The position numbers and the translations under genes are program-made. 64,000 bases of DNA from Limanda limanda. Taxonomy: Eukaryota; Chordata; Actinopteri; Pleuronectiformes; Pleuronectidae. The notes under the pieces are model-generated. The model made no database searches. It had not been told where the DNA came from and worked only from the letters and a program-made list of their open reading frames with translations. The DNA is taken from NCBI RefSeq assembly GCF_963576545.1, contig NC_083655.1, positions 15,764,940-15,828,939 on the forward strand. The letters run 5' to 3'. This document shows positions 22,444 through 38,800 of the stretch, piece after piece. The number at the start of each line of letters is the position of its first letter. The first letter of the stretch is position 1.

Positions 22444-25400
22444 TGCATCTGTTTGCAACAGGAATACAAATTCATATTTTGAAAACAATCTTATTCCAAT
22501 CTTCACATCTTTCGTCACAGTATATGAATGTAATTATACATGTATTTAAAAAGTAAAATTCCAGGACCATCATTAATACAAAGATCAGTCTCATGTTCCT
22601 CTTTTCTTGAGACATAGATCTAGCTTTGGATTTATTTCACTTATATCCAATTTATCACAACATAAAGAGAAGCAACAGAACAAACTAGACCTGTGAACAA
22701 AGTTTTCTAAAATGTCCATGTCCACTTCTCCACTGTCCTCCACTACGGCTCAACTCACATTCAAATATCAGCAGGAACCAGTCAGTGTTTTAATGGCATC
22801 AAGTTCATTCATGGTGTTGAATAAAGGAGAATTTAGGCTCAGGATGAGACGTCAGTGGCTGAAGTTGCCTAGACTGTCACTTGATTTAATACAATGTATA
22901 TGATTCTGCCCCAGTTGTGAACTTTTGAAGTATGGACTTTTTGACTGTTGATTTATGTTATGGTCTCAGAAATATAATTAGTTTGCATAGGAAGTTCTTC
23001 TTTATTTACTTGTTTTATTTTGAAATTTCTCCCTTGCTTTGCTTCCTGTCTTTGTCCTGTTTCCTATGATCACCTGCACCTGTCCTCATGTGTTTCACCT
23101 GTGTTTCATTATCTTCGCCTCCCTCTTTGGCTTTATAGTCTCTGAGTTTCCCTTCAGGGTGTTTGGCTCAGTTCTGACCTGTTTGTTGCTACCATGTTGG
23201 TTCCACCTTTGTTTGGCTGCTTTAGTTTGCAGTATGTGACTGTGTTAGTTTCAGTTTTGAACCTGTAGCTTTGTATTATCCAAACCACAAAAGTCACTCA
23301 GTATATCAATATGAATAATGGTGTACGGTTGATGCGAGTCAACATCTACATGTGTGTTCTGATCCAAGAGTTGATCCTCAAATGTGGATCCAGTGTGTCT
23401 GTTGAAATAGTGCTACAGTATTTTTGATATGAAACTGAGTTTGAACTGTGTTAGAAGTTTTTGAAAAAGTGACCTGAACTCTGGAGAAACGCATGTTACT
23501 AACTTAAATTAATTTCTCTACAGAACAGTGTTTTGCTTTTTCATCATGTGACAAGTATTGTGTGTCAGTGCTGAAGTATCATAGACCCATGTAATCCCCA
23601 GCAGTTGTACAGAAGAAGAACTGTTCACTTCCTCTTGGCTTAAAAAAGGCAAATTAATGATCCTACTTCCTCCTGCAGGTGAGGACCTGAAAGGAAACAC
23701 TGCAGCCAGTGTTTTGGACCTTTAACTGAAAAGAGACTTATTATATACATATTTTAACTGGCAGGGGCAGATCCAGAGGTGGGGCCAGGGGGCCACTAAA
23801 GTCTTATTGGACCCTGAAGTACCCCTGTCCTGACGGTCATATTAAAAAAATTAAGTGTCCTCACTCACGATAAATACAACAAATCTATTAGAACAATTGT
23901 ATTGCATAAAGAAAGACAAACAGTGGAGGAAGTGTATTTATTTCTAATTTTTATAACTTTCAAATTGGAAGAAACACATTTTTTAACCAGACTAGACTCA
24001 TTCTGTGGACAATGGATATTGAAAAGGTTAATGCAACACACAAACTACACTAACCATGTGACTTTAAATGGATCCAGCTCTTTATCATGAATTACAAATG
24101 CAATCGTGCGTCTCCCTTTCACAAAGCGCTCTCTTCCTAAGTGACTAACATCTCACTTGTGTGAAACACAGTGTTGGGTTTTCCTCTCTCTATCCCCAAG
24201 GGAGTGCTCTCCTCCTTTGTCTCATGGCTGATGACATGACAATGAACTTTAAATGTTTAATATTCTTCAGCACGCACGCAACTTGCATCACGCCATCTGT
24301 ACGACACTTGTTCTGCACGGGGAGGAGAGAGGGTGGGAATGAGAAAGAAAAAAAAATGTGAGAGAGAGAGGGTGAGAGATAGATGGAGAAATAACAGCGA
24401 GAGGTGAGAAACGAAGTTGGCTCAGGAGGAGGGTGAAAACAATGAAAAAAAACATCCAATCAAGGGAGAGGAATGGATGCTTAGGGCAAGTGTAGTGTAA
24501 GCAAAGTGTTTGATGCTTGTTGACAGCTGTATCTGTGAGGGGGAGTGTGTATTAGAGTGTGTGTGTGTGTGTGTGTGTGCAAACCAAGACCTATAATCCT
24601 ATACCATGCAAGGTTGCGTGACCGTTCATACCCCACTCTTTGCTGCTCCACACACCATTTGCCCTAATTGGTCACGCCGAGTCTTGGTGTCTTTCTCACA
24701 CACACACACACGCACACACACACACACGTTGATACACACTCATACAGGCAGATGCACCAATGCATATATAGACACAACAAGGTCTACATCTCCTCTGCCC
24801 CGTATCCATGGTGACAATGAGGGGACTCCTTGAGGGTATGTCACAAACACGCATGTACATACACATATGCATGCAGATCATCATACCCTACTACTAAGCA
24901 TATGGGAGACAGTCACGCAATTCCCCCCCGCCCGTAACCCTCACAACCTTGTCACGCCTTGACAACAATAAACCAATAAACAATAAACGGGACACATTGC
25001 CTAACTAGGATTTTAAACTGGAACATGATTTTAGATGATGTAAAAGTTGACTCTTTTAACAATTACTTTCAGTTTACTGTTGGGCCATCTCTGTTGAGAT
25101 TAACAGCTACTTTTCGAGCACTGCTACATGTTCAGGCACTATACACCCGATTTTAACTTGATTAAAATATGGGTATACAGTACATTTTGAGATAAAATTA
25201 TAATTGTCATATAGTAGAATAAGTTTTGTACCTTGTGGTTGGAAATCAGTTATCTAAGGCAGAGGCTTTCAAAGTGGGCATCCACAGCTCCAAGGGGCCC
25301 TTAACAGTTTTAGAATGACACTCTCCGAATTAAAGTGAAAAGAACTACATTACATCAGTTTTAACATGTTTCATATCACAAGGTCCCAGCTACCTGAACA

Positions 25401-25624
25401 GGGCTGCATTAATCAGCTCCACATGTTTTGAATGAGCCGCAAGACGTCCTAAATTTAGGATTATTACCGTCTCTTGTTTTGTTTGTTTTTTCCTTTAAAA
25501 TTGGTTTTCATGGAAAAATGTCAGTTCTTTTTATTTTCCATGATTCATTTTAGCTATTTTCCTATAAATTTTAATTGTTTGAGAACTGTTTGCTGCGTTT
25601 AAGTTTGTTTTGTGTGCGTGTACT

Positions 25625-25811
25625 TGTTTTCATTGCCTTTGTAGGACCTTTTCGAGCATGAACAGTGACCTTGTCAGGACCAGTCGACCTCATGCGGACT
25701 AAAGCCTGGTCCTAATGAGGCAAAATATTATTACTCCTCCTGGTTAAAGTAAAGGAAGGGATTTTGGTTAAGCCATCCACAATAAATGGAGGTCAACGCC
25801 GAGTCCTAATA

Positions 25812-25813
<2 letters not shown>
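25625..25813 (+). repeat. TTAGG-type microsatellite-flanking element
   Basis: Contains GTAGGACCTTTTCGAGCAT, CTTGTCAGGACCAGTCGACC and GTCCTAATAAGG directly before a TG tract, the same arrangement as the unit near 7290-7440. Confidence 0.6.

Positions 25814-25879
<66 letters not shown>
25814..25879 (+). repeat. (TG)n microsatellite
   Basis: About 66 bp of TG repeat. Confidence 0.97.
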
Positions 25880-25881
<2 letters not shown>

Positions 25882-28210
25882 ACATTTGAAACTTCATTTC
25901 ATATTTCCGTCCTGCATATCTAGACCAGGACTCCCTGGCAGAAAAGATATTGTATCTCAATAGGACCTTCGTCATTAAATACAGCATGTAGATTATGTAG
26001 AACTAGATGTTGTTTGTGTGGAGTGAATTTGTGTCAAACAGCAATATTGTAGGCTTTCTATTGTTTAGTTAAACAAGTAAAATGGGGGGAATTTCACTGA
26101 GTGTGTGACTCTGACAACACTAAAATATTCTTTAAATAAAAATCATCCTGAGCCCCAAGGATTAGAAAAATATAATCTGCTGAACGTGACAGTGTTTTGT
26201 GTGAAATTGAAATCTTCATGTACAGTATGTGCCCAGGGACGACTGGCCGGTTGAAAGGTTACCGAGTGCAACCTGGTGATTCATGAACTAGATATGCAGG
26301 CAGCAGCTGACTGTGAGTCATCCTCATGCACGCACATGCAACACACAGGAAGGCAAACTCCTCCACCCGGATACCCAGACTGCTTCACAAAAATGTCCCC
26401 TAGAAGCCACAAATTCAAGCCTAACCACTGTGGAGCATCTCACATTTATTTACATACACACACACACGCACACACACTGTATATCTCTTATTGTTACACA
26501 CTTCCACCATCAGTCCTGTGGGGCAGGGCCAGAAAACATGAATGCTCCAATAACCTCCATGTGAGATTAGGGGGAGAGTGTATAGTGAGATTATGGAGCC
26601 ACTGCCAGCAGTGTTTGTTTTGGTTGTGTTCATGCTCTAGTTGACAGATTAATCTCTGAAGGTTACACAAGGATAGAAGCTAACGCAGTCCCTCTTTTGC
26701 TGGGAAATGCTCCCACCTACTGGTCACAATGTCAAACCGCAGCTAAAGAGAAGCCTTTTACAGGTTTTAGGACAACACTACATTCAAATCAGTCACATCA
26801 GTTGAAATAAAATCTTGATAAAAAGAATCGTGAACTGTATTCACATGGTTGATCACCTGGGTTCATTGGTTCCATACTAATTCAGTTTTATTTATCTGTT
26901 CATACCTGGACCAGAGGGATGAATCACAATATACACAAAAAAATAAAACATATTTTAATCCAACTATCTCATTACAGCCTATTGCTTTTAATATTGATTA
27001 TTTGTCTGTTTAACACATTGGTTAAGTTTTTAACAATGAGCTTATGAGCCTTTTAAAGAATGCAAATGTTTCTGTTTAAAGAGTTTATATTCCTGTATAC
27101 TCACATAAACTAGAAGGCCACTCTTTCACAATGTTGCATTTACATGTATTGAGATCAGATATATATACCATGTTCACTATAAAATACAGTACTAACGTGA
27201 AACCCAAGCAAGATGTCCATTCTTTGATACAGTTGAAAGGAATATTTGTTATCATACAGTAACTGAAGAAAGATCACCCCTCTAAAAATACTTATATCCT
27301 AAATAGTTTCATTCTTTACACGCCAGATTGTCCATTTTTTCATAAAGACATTTCACAGAAATGTCAATAAAAGGAAGTCCTATCTCATTATATTAAATGT
27401 AGCAGAGAAAAATAATCCTGGATCCGTTCCCTTAGTCAAATCAGTTCCAAAAGTGCATGGGTTCTACCTTGTCCTATACCTCTCCCTTTCACTAACTTTT
27501 AATTCAATATAATGGAATTGTATTATTTTGCATAATCCTGCCAACAGACAAACAGGATGTAAGCATAACTTTGTAACAGAGGTAAACATTCAAATTTGAC
27601 ATTATATTAAAAGTGCATTATTTTACCCTGAGGGTCAGTGTCTCCGATCACACCGCAGAGCAACTCTTTTATCTTTGTATCAGTAATGGTTGAATTTAAC
27701 TTGTTTGTTCTGGTGAAGCAGTGAGCATCAATATTTTAAAGTATTTTCTCTAAACTGAGAAAACTTGCCTGGTTCATGGTTGTTCAGACTGAAGGAACTT
27801 TATGTGATTCTCTGATCTACATCAGGTATTTTGCCCCCTTCAGCAAATGGAAAACCTCTGATTGTAATGATGTACGGTCACAGGTGGAAGAGACTTGAAC
27901 GCTGTCAAAGGAGTTTTCTGTCCAGTGTGAGTCGCTGAGGATTCAAGGGTTTTGACCTGCAACCACAAGCATTTAATCAGTGTGCTTTTAACTCAGAATG
28001 ACTGGAAATACCTTGGACATTCGCCCAAAAGTGGTACGACATATGACTGGTCCGTACCAGGAATAATGACAAAGTAATAACCAGTAAAACACTGGGGAGA
28101 TTGAACAAACTTTAGTCCATCAACTCCAGGTAAAACCACTGAAATGTGGAAATTCCTTAGAATCTTATATTGAATCTGTGATCAGAGTGAAAATTCCTTC
28201 CACATTCAGA

Positions 28211-32080
<3,870 letters not shown>

Positions 32081-33379
32081 CGCGCAGGGGAACCAGGTTA
32101 GCACTACAAGCTAACTCTGGCTAACCAGTCGCGATGTGTCCTCCCGTGTCGAGGCTTCGAGGCGTGTGTCTAATAATCCAGGAAGATTGTTGTGAAGCGT
32201 GTATCGAGGCTTGTGTTGCCGACGTATATGGTGACGTTCAGAGCCCTGCGAGCCGGCCGTACCACGTGACTGATTCAGGAAATGGTTCGCGGGTTTGGCG
32301 TGCGATTCAAAATAAAAGGGGCCGCTAAACGCAATTGTGTGCGTGTTTGTTTGCACACACAAAAAAAGAAACTGCCTGAAATCCAGCACTGTGGAAAAGT
32401 TGTTATTTTTAAATAAAAATTAATACAATTTTCTCCCTATTTTACGTCTTACGTGCGGTTACATGATAATATAAGCACAGTCAAAAACCAAGTAACACGA
32501 GCACATTCACATCACAATCCTCTGCCCAATTTTTTTCCACTTTCCCTTTTGATCCAGCCATTGTATCATAAAGACAGACACCATATTGATAATTTATATA
32601 TTGGCTTCACAAACATCATTCATTCATTTATTCAATTCAAAGCTTCACACACCAAAGCCATGGTGTCATTATAATCACTCTGCCTGTTTTACATGTATTG
32701 TCCACTTGATGGCACAGTAGAGCAAATGAGGCATGAGTGAAGCAATTGGATGGAAAGCTTCGATGCTCTATGGAGCTTCATGTCGCCATCACTGCTAACT
32801 AGAGTAAACGGCACCTGCCTCCGCGGTCACATTTAACTCCCAGACACGAGGGGAAATATTGTTATTATCGGCACTTTTCACTGAGTGGTTGCTGACTCCG
32901 AACTCACTTCCTGTATTTGTGTCACGTGGGTTGAGGGTGTACCACCATAGATATCATATGTCTATGTGTAACCACTGCAGCGGCAGGTTGGAAGTGGACG
33001 AGGGCACACTCTTCTTCTTTTTGTTTAATGGAGCATGGCACCTAACGTTAGAGGTGCATTATCGCCACTTACATTGCTGGAGTGTGGGTCAGAGTGTTTG
33101 GTCTAAGGAAAGACATTACTACTACTACTAATGATAATAATAATAATAAAAAGGACAAAAACAACAACTTAAATCCTCATCATTAATCCAGTTTCTTTTA
33201 AAAACTCAAACAAGGCTTTTATATTTCCATTCCTCAATACTGAATACTGTGTTAAACCTGAATTCTTCTGGTTTAACACTTCCACCCCACATTAATCTAT
33301 GTGGCTCAGTCATGCTGAAAATAGATAATACAAATGCACTGTTTTGTTTAATCCTGCGTGGCATTATTTACCTCCATCA
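32081..33379. other. pigm 5' flank and gap before the retroelement
   Basis: 32081-32330 is GC/CpG-richer and should hold the pigm promoter and 5' UTR. The rest is AT-rich with a short (ACT)n/(TAA)n tract at 33117-33150. No gene was seen. Confidence 0.5.
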
Positions 33380-34585
33380 TCCCTTTGTTTTTTCCAGCCA
33401 GTCTTGATGTTACTCCTAATTGCTGTTTTGGCCTTACTGAAAGCTACCTCCATAACTCTCTCCTGTTTTGGAATTGTTTAGCGACTGAATCTGCCATTCC
33501 TTACCCTCAATGTACCTGTGAGCTGGGATCCACATGAACCTGACGTCTGTTTGTGTCTGAAGTAGTCTGAATAGTGTTGATTATATATTTCATACAGAAT
33601 ATCTGCTCTGCTGTGATATGGACAGTAATGATACCAATACTGATAGGATGTCTGAACATACTATAACCTTCTGAATCTCACTTTGCTCTGTTCACTGTAA
33701 TGCCATTGCTATTGCTAACATCACAACTTGATATACTGTTTGGTGATCTGGTGTTCTTTCCTTTATATTATATTTAACTCTGGGACAACAAAAGCAAACC
33801 TTGTCTTTCCATTCTTTGGCTCCTTTGAACCCTCTGTATATATTGGGAACAAAGTATTGTCTGTAGGCCTTAATCTTCCATCTTCTATCAACTCATCTAA
33901 TTTGCCATTTTACTTGCTGTCCAAGCATAACTCTCAGTCTTTGCTTTCCCAGTTACCCAGCATGGTCTGAGCACTGCCCTGAGTTTTATTACAATGATGA
34001 TGTCTCCTTCTTTCCAACTAGTAGGTAATTTTCCCTCTTCCCGCATTTTATTATATATCACTAAAAGTTTAGTTTTTGTCTGCTTTCCCAAATGTTTCAA
34101 CATATATCAGATTTGGTATTTTCTTGGAGATGTTTACCCAGTCTTTCCTATGGCTCTCCTCATATCTTGTAAAGTAAAAGGTGTATCCATCACACCATTT
34201 GTTCTTTCTCTTCTCTGTATTATCTGTTTCTTCCCTCCCTCGCTTCCTTTTCTGTTTTGGATTGTCAGAACTGTGAATTTCCGCAAACATCTTGGCCATA
34301 ATTTGACTTGTCTTCATTTGTTATTGCTGTTCTCTCTCCAACTTTTAACAGTGGGTACTGCCATCTCTTCGGATCTCCCCAACTCTTTTATCATTCCACA
34401 TACATTGCCTATAGGAGATATTTGCCTATTTTATTGCAGAATTCTCTCCAACATTCTCTATTTACTTTCTTTTAGTAAATAGTGGGTTATCTTTAATTAT
34501 TTCTTTCATGGTTCTATTACACTCTTCTGTCCACCATGGGACTGCTGTTCTACTTATTGTCCCTTTGCCTCTAGGGATTGATACG
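33380..34585 (-). mobile_element. Dead non-LTR retrotransposon fragment (RT/RNase H type), copy 1
   Basis: The - strand frames read LLVIYNKMREEGKLPTSWKE, a typical reverse transcriptase N-terminal block, with many stops. The same segment order recurs at 45.5-47.0 kb, where an RNase H-like IHTDGSK is visible. The clade is not assigned; RNase H suggests an I/Jockey-like element. It lies just 3' of serpin copy A. Confidence 0.75.
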
Positions 34586-34914
34586 TGTTGCTTTGGCATG
34601 AAAAAGCAACAGTCCATCTGTAAGTGTTAAAAATAGTTACGTTTTGTGCAGCAGTACGCCGTGTTTAAAGGAGAAATTAGTAGTCCTTATAATACATCTA
34701 TTCTTTCAATTGAACTGATTAAAGCAGAGTTTTGGTTAAAAATTAACAGTGACGTGTAAAAAACACGTCATGGACAACAAGTGTAGTATCATCTACAATA
34801 CAATGACAGGTTAAACTGCATTATATCCTTCTTATACTCACTATAGACTGAACTAGACAAAATGTGAATTAAATAGTTATTTTCTTTTTTAGATAAAAAG
34901 TTGACAAACAATAT

Positions 34915-35577
34915 TAAGGGATCACACACTTTTATTCCATGTGTAAAAGCATCAAGATACAGAAACATAATTGGTCAAAACTGCATATAAACTATTTTTT
35001 ATGAATACTCTTAAATGCAGAGAAGTGCAATAACTAATAATCACCAAGCACACATCTATCTGCAAATATACTCATCACAATATTATCTTTGGTTTGCTGA
35101 GTATAAAAAATAATGGTATAGAGACTCTGCATATAGAGACAGTGCAGAGATAATTTCAACCATCATATGTTTACCTGGTGTACAGGTACAGTTGACTTCT
35201 GTGCTGCTAGCTTAAAAAGGCATAACAAATGTGATAAAGGCAAATTCTTCCAAAGAGTCTAAGGCACAGGATAACAAATTAGACTGTAATGGCATAGATG
35301 CTGCAGCAAAGAGGTCCAAATGTGTCTTAAAGAGATAAAGTGACCAAAATCTGAACAAGAACACATTGGGTGCAATGTAAAAGCAGAGCAGAGAGCTTGT
35401 GTTCAGGACAAAAACAACCACTCATGTGAGAAGTGAGGCAGACGAGAGCCACAGTAAAAAAAAAAAAATCAAAAATATTAGTTTCTTAATGGAATTAGTT
35501 TTGGAAATATAGGACGGGAACTTGGGATATGATCAAACCCTAGAGCCGTGTTTCTCAAATGCTAATCAATGTAGTTC
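34915..35577 (-). other. Serpin copy A 3' UTR
   Basis: Follows the stop of copy A. An AATAAA signal lies on the - strand at 34931-34936, in the same context as in copy B and the relic copy. ORFs here are chance frames. Confidence 0.6.
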
Positions 35578-35807
35578 TCACTGAGGGGAGCAGAAGCGGC
35601 CGGCAAACAGAACGCTCATTGTGGGGTTATGTCGGATAAAGAAGAGGAAGGGATGGTCTGCAATGAATCTGGCTGGAGGCATTGGAAGACATCGCAGCAT
35701 CATGATGGCAGCAGTGGCAGCAGCAGCCTCAGTTCCCTCTTCATTGACCTCAACAAAAGCCTTGTGAACGACCTTTGACAGCACCAGGTCATTGGAAGGA
35801 GACATGC
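35578..35807 (-). CDS. serpinb1l: Serpin A coding exon 8: hinge, reactive loop, C-terminus
   Basis: 75 codons plus TGA after a split Gly codon. Contains [20 protein letters not shown], loop [16 protein letters not shown] and end [10 protein letters not shown]. Confidence 0.94.
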
Positions 35808-38800
35808 CTGTAACACAAAAATAAGGGATGGAGTATATTTCACAAATGCAGGACACACTGACTTGGGAGAACCTCAGGATTAATTTAGCCAATAGTAGCC
35901 AGATCAGTTTTATTGTTTTCTGCTGTTTAAATGATTATGAACTAATCTGATGTATGGTGCATGTCCTACCTGAGAAGTCACTCATTGCCATATCGAAGGC
36001 ATCCACCATGCCCATGCTGACCAGGACATTCTTCATGTCATAACTCTCCTCCATCTTGAACCGAGGCAGGCCCAGTTCAACCTCTCCTTTATCCATCATG
36101 TCTGGACGAGTCCACTCAACAAAGTTCTCATAGGTCAGCTCCTTCTCCAGCTGGGGTCGTAGACAAATTCAATTATTAGTTTGTCTTGTTGGTTTCTTTA
36201 TTTGTGGAAGTGTATGTGTGAGCATGTCCTACCTTCTCAAGACCAGTTGAACTATCGTCTATATCCATGGGGAGGAAGATGAGCATGCTGAGCTCCTCCC
36301 CTTTGTAAGGAATCTCCAAGACCTAAAGAACAGTGCGTTTCCATAATGATAAATATATACTGAATACAGTTGATATGCAAAAATCCAAAACAATAATAGT
36401 TAGTTTCAAAGTTACAGCAAAAAAAACTCCAGACATGTCATCCATTTTTCTTTGAATCATGATTCGCCTCATTCATATTTAATAGAATTTCGTAAACTAA
36501 AGTAATGAATTATCAAATTTGGTTCTTTGGTCAATTTACAGGTGGTTTACGAGACACACTGTTTTCACTGACTCATCAAATGGATGTCTTGATTACCTGA
36601 CAGTTAACTTCAGAGATGAAGGTCAAAGGGAACTTGGTTTTCTGATGCATCATCTTCACTGGCTTCGTCTCATTCTAAAAACAGCAAACAGGAGAAGCAG
36701 CTGAAAGCTTGTTCACATCACTTTGTTGCAGTCATGCAGAAAATCAAGGTATAGTGACAACACTGTGACATCATTACTGAGAGAACAAAATATGGGTCAT
36801 GGATCGTGGTTTTTAAATATAGTCTGCTTTTCTAGTATTGATGACCACTCAGAGCGCTGTACAGTAATTATTTTGCATTCACCAATTCACACAAATATTG
36901 CATCTTTGTGCAACACAATCTCTATCATAGATCACTGCTGAGACAATCGGCCTATCTTCGGGACTCTGCCCACCTTCTGGTGGATGAACCGCTCTCCCTC
37001 CTGAGCCACAGCCAACCCCTTAAACAGGTTTCCTAACCTGTTTAGGAAACCTTGTAAACTGCTGCTTCTATAACGACAAATTCCATTATGAAGGCACTGG
37101 ATGCAAAACATTTTGTGCAGATCTTTTAATGGAATTGTGAAAGGCTTTTGACACAGTGGACTTCGTCATCTTGGCGAATACTCGAAAATATTGGCTCATC
37201 TGAGCATGCTGTAACTTGATTTTCAAACTACTTGTCAGCTGGATCATAATGTGTCCAGGTTGCTTTGTCTTCCTCTTTTGTCCTGCCTGTATCAAAAGGC
37301 GTACCGCAGGGTTCATACTAGGGCTTCACCATATATATGTCAATAATCCCTGTGATAATTTATCAAATGCTGTCCTATTTATGCAGATGACATAACTGCT
37401 ATTGCTCGTCCAACTCAGTAATACAACTGACTACTGTACCACTTGAATTCCTGCTATCTTCCTTTGATTTTATTTAGTCCAGTTTAGGTAAAGTTAAGTT
37501 GAAGTTAAATGCAGCCAAATCCAAGTTCATTTTATCTTCCGTCCAATTTTACCTTGTTGATTCTGAACTGAGCATCTTTTGTGTCACTCTCCTTAAACTG
37601 CTTGTTCCAGTTTCCTTTGAAGTAGATGGCATTCACCAGCACCAGCCTGGTCATGTTGTCCACCACACCCTGGGCCAGCACATCCTGAATTTTACCTAGG
37701 AATTTGAAGTACAAATTTGAAATGATGAAGAAATGACAAGCTCTGTCACTGTGTTCCCGCAATAGAGAAATGAGGTAAGCGATAATCATTTGAAGAAAAA
37801 GTCCACTAATACCCCGTGAGTCAAAGTGAACATTTGTGCTAAATTTGAAAGGATTCTCTTGAGGTGTGATGCAAACAAAAATTTTGTGTGGTCATTGACC
37901 TTGACCTTTGACCACTAAAATCGAATCAGTCCATCCTTGAGTCCAAGTGAATGTTTGTGACAGATGCACTGAAACACCCTATGCAGGTTCCTGATGTTGC
38001 ATGTTCACAAAAACACGAGGTCACCTTGACATTAGACCTTCAACCACCAAAATCAAATCAGATTGTATCAGATTTGAAGTTGTTGAGTTCACAAGACCAA
38101 AACCTTGTTTTGTAAGTTCACAGTGACGTCGCACAAAAATTGCAAAAGTCTAGCCAGTGCATCTTTGAGTCTAATCAAGCATTTGTACCACATTTGAAGA
38201 AATTCCCATGAGGCATTCCTGAGATATCATATTTACAAGAATGGAAAGGACATATGGACCTATGTACTAACGGACAGTCAACGTGAAAACATTATGATTC
38301 AGTCCACTGGCTGTCACTGGTGCGGAGGAATAATAAAACTGGATTAAACTCTTTGCCCCTTCTGGATCATCATATTCTAAACTGCTGGCATTGTAAGTCT
38401 GTATTGTCTGTAAATTATTTTTTTTGTTATTTATTTGGATTGCATTGCACAGAGGGATGATGCAGGCCCAATAACATACTGGTGAATGTGTGTGACCCAC
38501 CTTGAGTCTGCTTCTCCACCCACGTGTTGATGTTAAGTCTTGCAGCCTCATGGCTGGTTTGGAAGTCCACAGACTCCAGCTCTGCATCATAGTGCTTCCT
38601 GGTTTCTCCCAAAAAATCCTGAAACCATCAGCAACACATTTACTGATTCAGATCACACAAACAAAATAGTCTCTTCACTTGACTTAGAAGAGTGTAAAGT
38701 CGTAACAGCAGGAGAACATTTGCACAATCACTTCCTTGCTTGCTCGTTTGCTGACCCTCAGTCATCATTCCTTTCTACTTGAGCTGAAAGATTCCTATCT

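Larger units (their letters stand above)
20326..28210. other. Intergenic region between convergent ahrr and pigm
   Basis: No coding exon was recognised. It contains TG tracts at 22359-22440 and 25814-25879, a TTAGG-type repeat at 25625-25815, and a GC-richer patch around 21130-21330 in otherwise AT-rich DNA. The lower end should include the pigm 3' UTR. Possible - strand poly(A) signals exist but none stands out. Confidence 0.6.

Noticed and set aside
33994..34482. 162 aa + strand ORF
   Set aside because: It is the complement of a dead reverse transcriptase fragment read on the - strand.
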